Shown in pieces: positions 7,502 to 15,746 of a stretch of 37,959 bases of DNA; position 1 is the first letter of the stretch; each line of letters begins with the position of its first letter. The DNA comes from Tabrizicola sp. (GTDB lineage: Bacteria; Pseudomonadota; Alphaproteobacteria; Rhodobacterales; Rhodobacteraceae): the NCBI RefSeq assembly GCF_030694085.1, contig NZ_JAUXZE010000079.1:1-37959 (forward strand). Direction: 5' to 3'. Position numbers and translations under genes: made by a program. Below the pieces are notes generated by a model, which made no database searches, was not told where the DNA came from, and saw only the letters and a program-made list of their open reading frames with translations.

Positions 7502-8761
7502 ATGAACAGGAATCTACGAGAAGCGCCGGCGCAAAGCGGGATCAGCCGCCGGTCGATCCTGAAGGGGATGAGCGCGATGGCGGCGGCGCCGCTTGCCACG
7601 CCTTTCCTCAGCAACGCGGCCCATGCTGCCGATGCCATCCGCATCGGTGTCATCTCGCCGCTGACCGGAGCCTGGACGGTATATGGCGCGGCCCACATGG
7701 CGGGCTTCGAGCTCGCCGTGGAAGAGATCAACGCCGCCGGTGGTGCGAACGGCCGCCCTCTGGAAATCGTCGTGGGCGACTCCAAGACCGAGCCACGCAT
7801 CGTGGTCGAGCAGGCCAACCGTCTGCTGCGGCAGGAAAATGTCGAATTCCTCGCGGGTACGTTCTCGAGTGCCGAGCGCAACGCGGCGGGGCCGGTGGTG
7901 CAGCAGGCCAACAAGCTGATGCTTTACCCCACGTTCTATGAGGGCCAGAGTCAGGAATTCTTCCCCGGTGTGTGCAACAAGAACATGTTCATGTGCGGAC
8001 CGGAGCCATCACAGCAGGTTTGGCCGCATGTCGAGTACATCGTCAAAAACCACGGCAAGAAGTTTTTCCTGATCGGTTCCGACTACGCTTGGCCGCGTGA
8101 GACGAACAAGATGTTCAAGGAAAAATTCGCCGAGTTTGGCGGCGAGGTCGTGGGCGAGTCCTACATCCCGTTCAACACGCCAGAGTACGAATCCGTGCTG
8201 CGCGAAATTCGCGACTCGGGTGCGGAGGTGATATTCCATTCGTTGACCGGCAGCGACACGGTGAACTTCCGTCGTCAGTTCCATGCGGCCGGCATGAGCA
8301 AGGACATCATAATCTGGACGGTGGATGATGAAGAGGTGGTGACCTCAGGTCTGGGCGCAGAGGTGTCGGCTGGAACCTATGTCAGCTTCGATTATTTCAT
8401 GACCATCGAAACCGAGAACAACAAGGTGTTCCTCGAAAAGCTGTTCAAGAAGTTCGGCAACGACACCCTGATGAACACGGTGGGCGTCGGTATGTACAAT
8501 GCGGCACATTTGCTGGCGCAAGCGATCACGGCTGCGGGTTCTACCGACACCGACAAGGTGCGTGACGCCTTGCGCGGGTCGTCCTTTGCAGGTGCGCCAC
8601 AAGGGTCGATCACCTTGCAGGCCGAAGATCATCAGGCGATCCTTCCGTCCTATCTGATGAAAGTGCGCGAAGGCTGGACCTCTGTGAATGACATGTTTGA
8701 ACAGGTGCAGTTTTTCGACAAGGTGACGCCGGCCCCGGCCCGCTGCACCCTGCCGCTCTGA
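7502..8761 (+). CDS. Urea/short-chain-amide type ABC binding protein, Tat-exported
   Basis: This 419-residue periplasmic binding protein resembles the UrtA/AmiC-like family. The signature regions IRIGVISPLTG, AVEEINAAGGANGRPLEIV, LMLYPTFYEGQ and FFLIGSDYAWPRETNK match the urea/amide branch better than leucine-binding proteins. The N-terminus has a twin-arginine signal (SRRSILKG, RR at residues 16-17) and a likely cut after AHA near residue 42, so it is probably exported folded, as is common for UrtA proteins. The ATG at 7502 has AGGAG at suitable spacing. It is followed by a 9-bp hairpin and then the permease genes. The ligand is likely a small amide or ureido compound; no urease genes are visible, so plain urea use is not supported here. 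Confidence 0.9.
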   Translation: MNRNLREAPAQSGISRRSILKGMSAMAAAPLATPFLSNAAHAADAIRIGVISPLTGAWTVYGAAHMAGFELAVEEINAAGGANGRPLEIVVGDSKTEPRIVVEQANRLLRQENVEFLAGTFSSAERNAAGPVVQQANKLMLYPTFYEGQSQEFFPGVCNKNMFMCGPEPSQQVWPHVEYIVKNHGKKFFLIGSDYAWPRETNKMFKEKFAEFGGEVVGESYIPFNTPEYESVLREIRDSGAEVIFHSLTGSDTVNFRRQFHAAGMSKDIIIWTVDDEEVVTSGLGAEVSAGTYVSFDYFMTIETENNKVFLEKLFKKFGNDTLMNTVGVGMYNAAHLLAQAITAAGSTDTDKVRDALRGSSFAGAPQGSITLQAEDHQAILPSYLMKVREGWTSVNDMFEQVQFFDKVTPAPARCTLPL

Positions 8762-8779
8762 TCCGAGCCCAAACAAGGC

Positions 8780-8803
8780 CCGCCAGCCCTGTCAGGCTGG
8801 CGG
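8780..8803 (+). promoter_or_regulatory. Hairpin between binding-protein and permease genes
   Basis: CCGCCAGCC and GGCTGGCGG form a perfect 9-bp GC-rich stem around the loop CTGTCA. There is no T-run, so it is probably not a full terminator. Such hairpins after binding-protein genes commonly stabilise the upstream mRNA or cause partial termination, giving more binding protein than membrane components. That role is inferred from position. Confidence 0.6.
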
Positions 8804-8836
8804 ACACCAACGACAAGAAACGCTTGGAGGCAGAGT

Positions 8837-9694
8837 GTGTCAGACATTATCGGCGTAGCCATCGACTCGGTTCTGATCACCCTCGTCCTTTCCCTTGCCG
8901 CGTCCGGATTGGCTGTCGTTTTCGGCCTGATCGGCGTCATCAATATGGGCCACGGTGCGATGCTGACGCTGGGGGCCTATCTGACCTGGGCCACCACCAC
9001 GGCGGGCCTGCCCTTCATTCTGGCAGTCCCGTTGGCGGCGTTTGGCGTGGCCATCGTCGGTCTGCTGCTGGAACATGTGTTGATCCGGCACTTCTATTCC
9101 AAACCTTTCGAGACCCTGCTTCTCACCTGGGGGTTTTTCATGGTGTCAACTGAAGTCATCAAGATCGTGTTTGGAACGGACTTTCGGGCGGTGTCGAACC
9201 CCTTGCCCGGAACGATTGAAATTGGCGCCCTGCAAATCCCGGCCTACCGAGCTGTCGTGGCGGTCCTTTCACTGCTGATCCTTCTGACCATCGGTTTCAT
9301 TTACAAGAAAACGACCTTCGGCCTGCGGATCCGCGCCCTGGTCCAAAATCAGGAGGTGGCAAGTCTGCTTGGTCAGGATGCTTCAATGCTTTACAAGCAG
9401 GTGTTCGTGGCTGGGGCTTTTCTATCGGGTCTTGCCGGTGCGTTGATCAGTCCAATGCTGTCCATCGACCCCTATATCGGTAACGTCTATCTGGTTCGCT
9501 CATTCTTCGTCGTCACGCTTGGGGGCTTGGGTCTGCTGGTCGAGGGAACGATTATCGGCAGTTTCGTGATCGGCGGCAGTGAAACAATCTTTGCTCTGGC
9601 AACCAGCCAAGTCTTCGCCCAGACCATAGTTTTCGTACTCGCAGTAGTCCTGCTGCGGTTTTTCCCACGCGGCCTGCTGGCCGGCCGCGACTGA
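8837..9694 (+). CDS. ABC permease, LivH/UrtB type
   Basis: This 285-residue inner-membrane permease of the branched-chain amino acid/urea/amide class has about eight hydrophobic spans. The VFGLIGVINMGHGAMLTLGAY block near the N-terminus and GLGLLVEGTIIGSFVIGG near the C-terminus are characteristic of LivH/UrtB proteins. The start is GTG at 8837, with GGAGG six bases upstream. It pairs with the LivM-type permease that follows to form the membrane channel of the importer served by the Tat-exported binding protein. There is only a 12-base gap to the next gene, so they are co-transcribed. Confidence 0.92.
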   Translation: MSDIIGVAIDSVLITLVLSLAASGLAVVFGLIGVINMGHGAMLTLGAYLTWATTTAGLPFILAVPLAAFGVAIVGLLLEHVLIRHFYSKPFETLLLTWGFFMVSTEVIKIVFGTDFRAVSNPLPGTIEIGALQIPAYRAVVAVLSLLILLTIGFIYKKTTFGLRIRALVQNQEVASLLGQDASMLYKQVFVAGAFLSGLAGALISPMLSIDPYIGNVYLVRSFFVVTLGGLGLLVEGTIIGSFVIGGSETIFALATSQVFAQTIVFVLAVVLLRFFPRGLLAGRD

Positions 9695-9706
9695 GGAAAA
9701 CTGAAC

Positions 9707-10720
9707 ATGATAGAACCCCGCGTGCCCGTTTCCGCACACAGCCACCGCACCCGTTTCGGGGGCGAAGCCAAAGTTGCGATTGCCGTATTCGCCTGCCTCG
9801 CGCTGTTCCCGCTCTTTGTGTCTGGGTACATCGTCTACATCCTGCCGCAGTACATGATCTTCGGCGTTCTCGCGATGTCACTTGCGTTGCTGTGGGGAGT
9901 GACTGGCATCCTTAGCTTTGGCCAAGCTGGCTTTTTCGCGATCGGCGGCTATGCAATTGGCCTGATGACAAACGGATCGTTGCCTTTCGGCGGACTGTTC
10001 CTTGGTCTCATTGCGGCGGTTTTGCTGGGCTATCTGGTGGCGGCTCTGATCGGATATTTTCTGTTCAGCGCAGGTGTGCGCGATGCCTATTTTGTTCTCG
10101 TTACGCTGGCACTTTCGATTGTCGTCGAGCAGCTATCAGTCAGCCAGTCGCAGTTGACCGGGGGGTGGAACGGCATGTTTATCATGCGCCCGACGATCGA
10201 TCTTGGGTTCACCCGCATCGAACTTTTTGCAGATATTCCGGTCTATTATGTCGTTCTTGCAGCCGTCGCCCTGATTTACGCAGGTCTCTACGCCTTTACC
10301 CGGTCGCGTTTCGGCAAGGTTCTGACCGGCATTAGGGAAAACGAGATGCGGCTGGTCTCTTTGGGTGTGCCGGCGGCCCTGCACAAGACAGCAGCCTTTG
10401 CCTTGTCTGGCGCCGTCGCTGCACTTGCCGGGGCATTGTACGGACTGCATTCCGGGTTTGTTTCTCCGTCGATCGGAGGTGTACTCTTCTCGACCGAGGT
10501 GGTGGTCTGGGTTGCCATTGCCGGACGCTCATCTCTCATCGGTGCGCTATTGGGAGGGATAATCGTCTCGTCTCTGTCGAACTATCTCAGCGCGATCACC
10601 CCGACCTATTGGCAACTTGCCTTGGGGCTGGTCTTCATTTTGACCATCGCCTTCTTTCGTGGCGGTGTTGCCGGCACACTGGAGCGCTTCGTGGCCAACA
10701 GACGGAGCGCACAGCCGTGA
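9707..10720 (+). CDS. ABC permease, LivM/UrtC type
   Basis: This 337-residue second permease of the amide-type importer has an N-terminal cytoplasmic segment of about 20 residues and then multiple spans. The LLWGVTGILSFGQAGFFAIGGYA motif is the LivM/UrtC hallmark, and ALSGAVAALAGALYG near residue 230 is the conserved coupling region. GAGGAAAA precedes the ATG at 9707. Its stop overlaps the GTG start of the first ATPase gene (GTGA), which implies translational coupling and fixed stoichiometry. Confidence 0.92.
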   Translation: MIEPRVPVSAHSHRTRFGGEAKVAIAVFACLALFPLFVSGYIVYILPQYMIFGVLAMSLALLWGVTGILSFGQAGFFAIGGYAIGLMTNGSLPFGGLFLGLIAAVLLGYLVAALIGYFLFSAGVRDAYFVLVTLALSIVVEQLSVSQSQLTGGWNGMFIMRPTIDLGFTRIELFADIPVYYVVLAAVALIYAGLYAFTRSRFGKVLTGIRENEMRLVSLGVPAALHKTAAFALSGAVAALAGALYGLHSGFVSPSIGGVLFSTEVVVWVAIAGRSSLIGALLGGIIVSSLSNYLSAITPTYWQLALGLVFILTIAFFRGGVAGTLERFVANRRSAQP

Positions 10721-11436
10721 ACCAACTTTTGTCGGTCGAGAAATTAACCAAACGCTTCGAGGGTCTGGTAGCCAACGAGGACGTAAACTTCTCCGTAGCA
10801 GAGGGTGAAATCCGATCGGTGATCGGTCCGAATGGGGCAGGAAAGACGACCTTTATCAGTATGATTTCCGGGCATCTGCGTCCAACAGAAGGGCGCATCT
10901 TCTTCCGCGGCACCGACATTACGGCGCTGAAGGTGCAACAACGCGCCCGACTCGGCATCATTCGCAAATTTCAGACTCCTTCAGTGTTCTTGGGACTGAC
11001 AGCGCGAGAAAACATAGAGCTTGCTGTCATTGCGGCTGGCACACCCCGGGGCCAACGCCAGACCCGCCTCGACGAAGTATTGGATCTGGTGCGAATGACG
11101 GCTTTTGCGGATCGGGAGGCGTCTGTCTTGTCACATGGTCAACGCCAGTGGCTGGAGATCGGGCTGTTGCTGGGTGCCAAGGCGCAACTTCTGCTGCTGG
11201 ACGAACCTACGGCGGGAATGACCGCGGAAGAGACACATGCAACTGGCACACTGATCCGGGATCTGACGCAAAGGCTGCGGCTGTCGGCTATCATCATCGA
11301 GCATGACATCAACTTCATCCGCGATCTGCAGGCGCCCATCACCGTGCTACACCTTGGCAAGGTCTTCTGCGAAGGCAGTTTCGAGGAGGTGTCGTCGAAC
11401 GCTCATGTGCGCAACATCTACTTGGGCAACGAATAA
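10717..11436 (+). CDS. ABC ATPase, LivG/UrtD type
   Basis: This 239-residue nucleotide-binding subunit has Walker A GPNGAGKTTF near residue 40, and its ABC signature region reads LSHGQRQWLEIGLLL followed by LLLLDEPTAGMT. The SHGQ-QWLEIG wording is typical of UrtD rather than LivG proteins, which supports a urea/amide-class importer. The start is GTG at 10717, overlapping the permease stop by four bases. The open frame extends further upstream to 10609, but that part overlaps the permease and is not coding. It works with the second ATPase as a heterodimer beneath the two permeases. Confidence 0.92.
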   Translation: MNQLLSVEKLTKRFEGLVANEDVNFSVAEGEIRSVIGPNGAGKTTFISMISGHLRPTEGRIFFRGTDITALKVQQRARLGIIRKFQTPSVFLGLTARENIELAVIAAGTPRGQRQTRLDEVLDLVRMTAFADREASVLSHGQRQWLEIGLLLGAKAQLLLLDEPTAGMTAEETHATGTLIRDLTQRLRLSAIIIEHDINFIRDLQAPITVLHLGKVFCEGSFEEVSSNAHVRNIYLGNE

Positions 11437-11437
11437 G

Positions 11438-12139
11438 ATGGACATCATCCTCGATCAGGTATCGGCCGGTTACGGTGGTTCAAAAGTACTTCGCGGGTTG
11501 TCCATGAAGGTCGAGTCCGGCTCAATATTGGGTGTTCTCGGGCGGAACGGGATGGGTAAGAGCACGCTCGTCCGCACCATTTCCGGTTTAAACATCCCTA
11601 CGGCAGGCTCTATACTCGCTGGCGGGCGGGACATTACCCGTCTGCCGCCCCACCAGCGATCACGCCTAGGGATCGCGACGATCGTCCAGGGGCGGGGCAT
11701 CTTCCCGCAACTGACTGTGCGAGAAAACCTTGAGATGGGTCGTTTGGGTGCGCCAGCAGACAAGCCGTCCCGACTGAACGAGGTTCTCGGCTATTTCGTC
11801 AGGCTGGGCGAGCGGTTGGACCAGAAAGCCGGCACCATGAGCGGCGGCGAACAACAGATGCTGGCCATCGGCCGCGGGCTCATGACGCATCCGCAGGTCA
11901 TGCTGCTGGACGAGCCTTCAGACGGGATCATGCCAGTACTCGTTCACCAGATTGCCGAGATTCTGGTCGAGATCAACCGAATGCACAAACTCACAATCCT
12001 TATCGTCGAGCAGAATGTGCCCATGGTATTCCGCATGACTGACCGCTGCGTGATCATCGAAAATGGATCGGTCGTGGCCGAGGGGACGCGTGCCGACCTT
12101 GAAGCGACCGACGCCATGCGTGAATACCTTGCCATCTGA
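11438..12139 (+). CDS. ABC ATPase, LivF/UrtE type
   Basis: This 233-residue second nucleotide-binding subunit has Walker A GRNGMGKSTL near residue 36, signature MSGGEQQMLAIGRGL, Walker B VMLLDEPSDGI and the switch region ILIVEQNV. The LivF/UrtE-specific VQGRGIFPQLTVRENL is present. The ATG at 11438 begins one base after the stop of the first ATPase gene, so the two are translated together. The open frame reaches back to 11303, but only the ATG at 11438 gives the conserved N-terminus. It completes a five-component importer. Confidence 0.92.
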   Translation: MDIILDQVSAGYGGSKVLRGLSMKVESGSILGVLGRNGMGKSTLVRTISGLNIPTAGSILAGGRDITRLPPHQRSRLGIATIVQGRGIFPQLTVRENLEMGRLGAPADKPSRLNEVLGYFVRLGERLDQKAGTMSGGEQQMLAIGRGLMTHPQVMLLDEPSDGIMPVLVHQIAEILVEINRMHKLTILIVEQNVPMVFRMTDRCVIIENGSVVAEGTRADLEATDAMREYLAI

Positions 12140-12166
12140 ATTGCGCTCCAGCTGGAAAACTGCGTC

Positions 12167-13288
12167 ATGACGGCCCTTGATCCGGTACAACTCACAACGC
12201 GCCTCGTCCGGCACAATACGGTCAATCCGCCCGGCAACGAACAGGCTTGCATCGACGATATTGCCAACATCCTTTCCGATGCTGGGTTCGATACGGAACT
12301 CGTGCAATTCGCGCCGGGCCGGCCGAACCTCGTGGCACGGTTGGGGTCCGGCTGCGCCTCTACGCCTCCGCTGTGCTTTAGCGGGCATGTAGATACTGTA
12401 CCGTTGGGTGAGAAACCCTGGTCCTTCGATCCGCTCGCAGGCGAGGTGCGCGGCGGGAAAGTACTGGGGCGGGGCACTTCGGATATGAAAGCGGGTATCG
12501 CCGCAATGGTGACCGCCTGCATCGCCGAACGGGACCGGCTAAGCCAAGGCCCGGGCGTCGTGCTGGTGATCACAACCGCCGAAGAGACCGGCTGCGAAGG
12601 GGCGGCCGCATTGGTTCGGACTATGGATCTGGGCCCGCTCGAAGGCATCATCGTGGCAGAGCCGAGCCTGAATGCACCCTACTATGGCCACAAGGGGGCA
12701 TTCTGGCTAGAGGCCGAAGCTACTGGCGTGACGGCACACGGCTCAATGCCCCATCTGGGCGTGAACGCCATTCTTAAGGCGGTCGATCAGATTCGTCGTT
12801 TGCAAGGATTTGCGATGCCCGTAAAGGGTGATGCCGCGCTTGGCCACATGACGTTGAACATCGGACGCATCGAAGGCGGGTTGAATGTCAACTCCGTTCC
12901 GGACCGCTGCCGGTTCACGCTGGACGTGCGCACCAATGAACATATCGAGCATCAGGTGCTGCTTGCGACGCTGCAGGCGTTCTGCAGCACCGACCTAGCG
13001 CTGACCAAACTGATTGACATCCCGAGCGTCTGGACTGCACCGGAAACTGCATTTGCGCGCAAGGTGACGTCGGTATGGCAACAGGTGACCGGGCAAGGTT
13101 TGCCGCCGCCCACCGCAGCAAGCTATTTTACCGATGGCGCATTCCTGCAGGGTAAAGACAAGTCCACGCCGGTCATGATACTAGGTCCGGGGGATCCTGC
13201 TCTAGCGCACAAGACAGACGAAACTTGCGACCTAGCTCGGATCTACGAGGCCGAGACGGTCTATCGTGCGCTAATGAGTTCGGCCTGA
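12167..13288 (+). CDS. M20-family metallo-hydrolase (ArgE/DapE type)
   Basis: This 373-residue zinc hydrolase of the M20 peptidase/deacylase family has metal ligands H74 and D76 (FSGHVDTVPLG), bridging D106 (GRGTSDMKAG), the catalytic E139-E140 pair (TTAEETGCEG), E165 (VAEPS) and a C-terminal His (ALAHKTDE). A dimerisation domain spans roughly residues 180-290. Family members remove N-acyl, N-formyl or N-carbamoyl groups from amino acids or cleave dipeptides; the exact substrate is unknown. It ends the amide operon, so it probably acts in the same pathway. The last codons (SSA-stop) appear to come from the end of an IS element: bases after the IS (14768-14791) continue the same frame as KRRLSPA-stop. 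The active-site part is intact, so function is probably kept. Confidence 0.9.
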   Translation: MTALDPVQLTTRLVRHNTVNPPGNEQACIDDIANILSDAGFDTELVQFAPGRPNLVARLGSGCASTPPLCFSGHVDTVPLGEKPWSFDPLAGEVRGGKVLGRGTSDMKAGIAAMVTACIAERDRLSQGPGVVLVITTAEETGCEGAAALVRTMDLGPLEGIIVAEPSLNAPYYGHKGAFWLEAEATGVTAHGSMPHLGVNAILKAVDQIRRLQGFAMPVKGDAALGHMTLNIGRIEGGLNVNSVPDRCRFTLDVRTNEHIEHQVLLATLQAFCSTDLALTKLIDIPSVWTAPETAFARKVTSVWQQVTGQGLPPPTAASYFTDGAFLQGKDKSTPVMILGPGDPALAHKTDETCDLARIYEAETVYRALMSSA

Positions 13289-13292
13289 ACAA
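13271..13292 (+). repeat. Left IS end: target repeat plus inverted repeat
   Basis: CTAATGA (13271-13277) recurs exactly at 14762-14768 on the far side of the element. Directly inside it, AGTTCGGCCTGAACAA (13277-13292) matches the reverse complement of the right end (AGTTCACCCTGAACAA) at 14 of 16 positions. IS5-family elements typically duplicate a few bases (often four), and any four-base choice inside CTAATGA gives the same restored target. The exact terminal base is uncertain by a few positions. Confidence 0.65.
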
Positions 13293-14763
13293 CAGCCATA
13301 CCGTTGATTTTGCACTGAAAGGTGGTGAATTGTGTCGCCGTGACCTGCCGGGTTTTGTATGATTTTGGGCGAAACCCTGCAATTTCGGTTCTGCCATGAA
13401 GCACCGTCCGCGCCCTGAAGATCAGGATGACCTGCTGCGTCCACGTCTGATCGACATTATCGACGGGCGGCACGAGTTGGCGAAACTGGCAGCGCTGATC
13501 GACTGGGAGGTGTTCGAGCGGGAGTGGGCGGGTTTCTTTCCGTCTGCCAAGGGGCGGCCGGCGACAGAGCCGCGGTTGGTGGCGGGGCTGCTCTATCTCC
13601 AGCATGCCTATCGGCTGTCGGATGAGGCGGTCGTCGCGCGTTGGGTGGAGAACCCGTATTACCAGCACTTCACCGGCGAGGTCTTTTTCCAGCACAAGCT
13701 GCCTATCGACCCGTCCTCGCTGACCCGCTGGCGTGGTCGCATTGGCGAGGAAGATGTCGAATGGCTGCTGACCCAGACAATCCGTGCGGGGCAGAAATCT
13801 GGCACCATCAACGAGGACAGCGCGAAGCGCGTGGCAGTCGACACGACCGTGATGGAAAAGAACATCGCCCATCCGACGGATGCCCGGCTTTACGAGCGGG
13901 CGCGGGACCAGCTTGTGGCGCTGGCGCAGGAGGCCGGGGTGGAGCTGCGGCAATCCTATGCCCGCCTTGCGCCTAGGCTGGCGCTGCAGGACGGCCGCTA
14001 CGCCCATGCCAAGCAGTTCAAGCGCATGCGTAAAGCGTTGAAAAGGCAGAAGGGCTATGCCGGTCGTGTCATGCGCGACCTGCGCCGCCAGCTCGATGGC
14101 ATCCCCGATGGTGGCCTGCGCGACAGGATCATCGCCAGGCTTGCTCTGGTCTCGCAGCTCCTGCACCAGTAGCCCAAGGGGGCTGACAAGATCTACGCCC
14201 TGCATGAGCCCGAGGTCGACTGCATCTCCAAGGGCAAGGCACGTGTCCGATACGAGTTCGGCTGCAAGGTCAGCATGGCCACCACGCTGGACGAAGGCTT
14301 CATCGTCGGCATGCGCAGCTTTCCGGGCAATCCCTACGACGGCCACACTCACCGTCCGGCACTGGAGCAGGTGGAAATCCTGACCGACCAGCGCCCCGAC
14401 CTCGCTGTGGTCGACCGCGGCTATCGTGGTCACGGTGAAAACAGGACCCGCGTTCTTATCAGCGGCACAAGGCGCGGCTTGACGCCAAAAGTGATCGCAG
14501 ACCTCCGCCGCCGCAGCGCCATCGAGGCCGAGATCGGCCACATGAAAACCGACGGCCGCCTGTCACGATGCCCGTTGAAAGGCCATATCGGCGACGCCCT
14601 CTCCGCCGTGCTCTGCGCCTGCGGCCACAACATCCGCAAGATCCTGGCCCACCTGCGGGCTTGGCTTTCCTGTTTTGTCGTCACCCTGTGGGCTGCAAAA
14701 AGCGCGCTGCAATGGCGCCGTCAGACCGTCGTTCCAGCCCGAACACTTTGTTCAGGGTGAACT
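13277..14763 (+). mobile_element. IS5-family insertion sequence, about 1.49 kb
   Basis: An insertion sequence bounded by imperfect 16-bp inverted repeats (13277-13292 and 14748-14763) and flanked by a repeated CTAATGA. It carries one long transposase frame of the IS5 family (larger IS1478-like branch, judged from length and motifs). It sits at the extreme 3' end of the M20 gene, between the amide operon and the convergent pxpA gene. The transposase is split by a stop codon, so the copy may be immobile unless helped in trans or read through. Its intact ends and flanking repeat suggest a fairly recent insertion. Confidence 0.8.
13396..14760 (+). pseudogene. IS5-family transposase with internal TAG stop
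   Basis: This DDE transposase, about 454 codons in total, would cut and join the IS ends. Catalytic acids are visible: first Asp in VAVDTTVMEKN, second Asp in LAVVDRGYRGHG, and the Glu of EAEIGHMKTDGRL. An N-terminal domain (residues 1-120, GLLYLQHAYRLSDEAVVARW) is typical of the family. A TAG at 14170-14172 interrupts the frame after residue 258. The frame then continues without shift (PKGADKIYALHEPEVDC and onward) to the TGA at 14758-14760, so a single base change explains the break. The stop separates the first Asp from the second Asp and the Glu, so neither piece alone should be active. Confidence 0.85.
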
Positions 14764-14768
14764 AATGA
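14748..14768 (+). repeat. Right IS end: inverted repeat plus target repeat
   Basis: TTGTTCAGGGTGAACT (14748-14763) is the inverted partner of the left end (14/16), and CTAATGA (14762-14768) is the second copy of the flanking repeat. The transposase stop TGA lies inside this inverted repeat. Confidence 0.65.
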
Positions 14769-14791
14769 AACGTCGCCTCAGCCCCGCCTGA
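14768..14791 (+). pseudogene. Displaced native 3' end of the M20 gene
   Basis: If the IS and one copy of the target repeat are removed, the M20 frame reads CTA ATG AAA CGT CGC CTC AGC CCC GCC TGA, ending in LMKRRLSPA. The present gene instead stops within the IS end after LMSSA. These bases are therefore best read as the orphaned last codons (positions 14768-14791) of the interrupted gene. This is a direct reading of frame and repeat; whether the ancestral protein ended exactly so needs an uninterrupted relative. Confidence 0.6.
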
Positions 14792-14978
14792 TCCATCAGG
14801 GCCCCTGCTGGGGTGCAATCTGGCGGCATCTCCAAAAACGATACAAGGCCATGCGCCCCTGCTGCAGTTAGTAAACTGATGATCGCATCCGTTAAGGAAC
14901 CTCGGCCCTCGTACCGCGGACAATGGGACGTGCAAAGCACAGCAGAGAACTTTAAAGCGACGCTGCTCCGGGCCCTGG

Positions 14979-15746
14979 TCACGCAAACAGCCGGTCAAGA
15001 GGCTCGACCAGATGTCCATGGCTGCGCAGGGTATCCGTAACGGCGCGTGCTGTCTCCAGCGCTGCGCATCCGTCACCATGGAGGCAGATGCTATGGAACG
15101 CCGTCGCGATGACGTTTCCTTGCCGCGTCACGATCCCGCCTGCCTCCACCATCCGCATCACATGGTCGCGCGCCTGCATTGGATCGTGCAGCACCGCACC
15201 GTCAATGCTGCGCGGGGTCAACTGTCCGTCCGGCTCGTAAGTCCGGTCGGCGAACACTTCGAGCGCCACGCGCAGGCCGGCCTCGGTCCCCGCAGAAGCC
15301 AGTTCCGACAGCACCGGGGCCAGCAGGATCAGTGACGCATCGCAGCGAGCAATAATGCGGGCGATCACGCCCGCCATCCGCGCGTCAGCGCAGGCCTGAT
15401 TGTTCAGCGCGCCGTGCGGTTTGACATGGGTGATCGGCCAGCCGAGCACGCAGCCCATCTTGGCGATAGCGCCGATCTGATAGATCAGCAACGCCTCAAG
15501 TTCAGCGTCCGAAAGGTGCATTGCGCGCCGGCCAAAGCCGTGCAAATCGGCATAGCCCGGGTGCGCCCCGATGCTAACTCCGGCCTCGCGGGCGCGCAGG
15601 ATCGTATCACGCATGACCAGCGGGTCACCGCCGTGCATGCCGCAGGCCACATTGGCCGTGCCGACAATGCCCAGCAGCGCCGCGTCGTTGCCCATTACGA
15701 AACTGCCATAACTTTCGCCCAGGTCTGCATTTACGTTCAGTCGCAT
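14979..15746 (-). CDS. pxpA: 5-oxoprolinase subunit A (LamB/YcsF family)
   Basis: This 255-residue cytoplasmic subunit works with PxpB and PxpC in the ATP-dependent opening of 5-oxo-L-proline (pyroglutamate) to L-glutamate. The N-terminus MRLNVNADLGESYG, the VACGMHGGDPLVM block, IGAHPGYADLHGFGRR, HVKPHGALNN and the EVFADRTYEPDGQLTPR motif are diagnostic of PxpA. It is the last gene of the nine-gene - strand operon. Its ATG at 15746 overlaps the pxpC stop by ten bases. About 190 bases without a recognisable gene separate its stop from the displaced M20 end, and the two face each other. Confidence 0.95.
   Translation of the reverse strand: MRLNVNADLGESYGSFVMGNDAALLGIVGTANVACGMHGGDPLVMRDTILRAREAGVSIGAHPGYADLHGFGRRAMHLSDAELEALLIYQIGAIAKMGCVLGWPITHVKPHGALNNQACADARMAGVIARIIARCDASLILLAPVLSELASAGTEAGLRVALEVFADRTYEPDGQLTPRSIDGAVLHDPMQARDHVMRMVEAGGIVTRQGNVIATAFHSICLHGDGCAALETARAVTDTLRSHGHLVEPLDRLFA

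Noticed and set aside
14792..14978. Remnant gene between the IS and pxpA
   Set aside because: Short open frames cross this stretch, but none shows protein character or a ribosome site. It is probably just the spacer between convergent operons.
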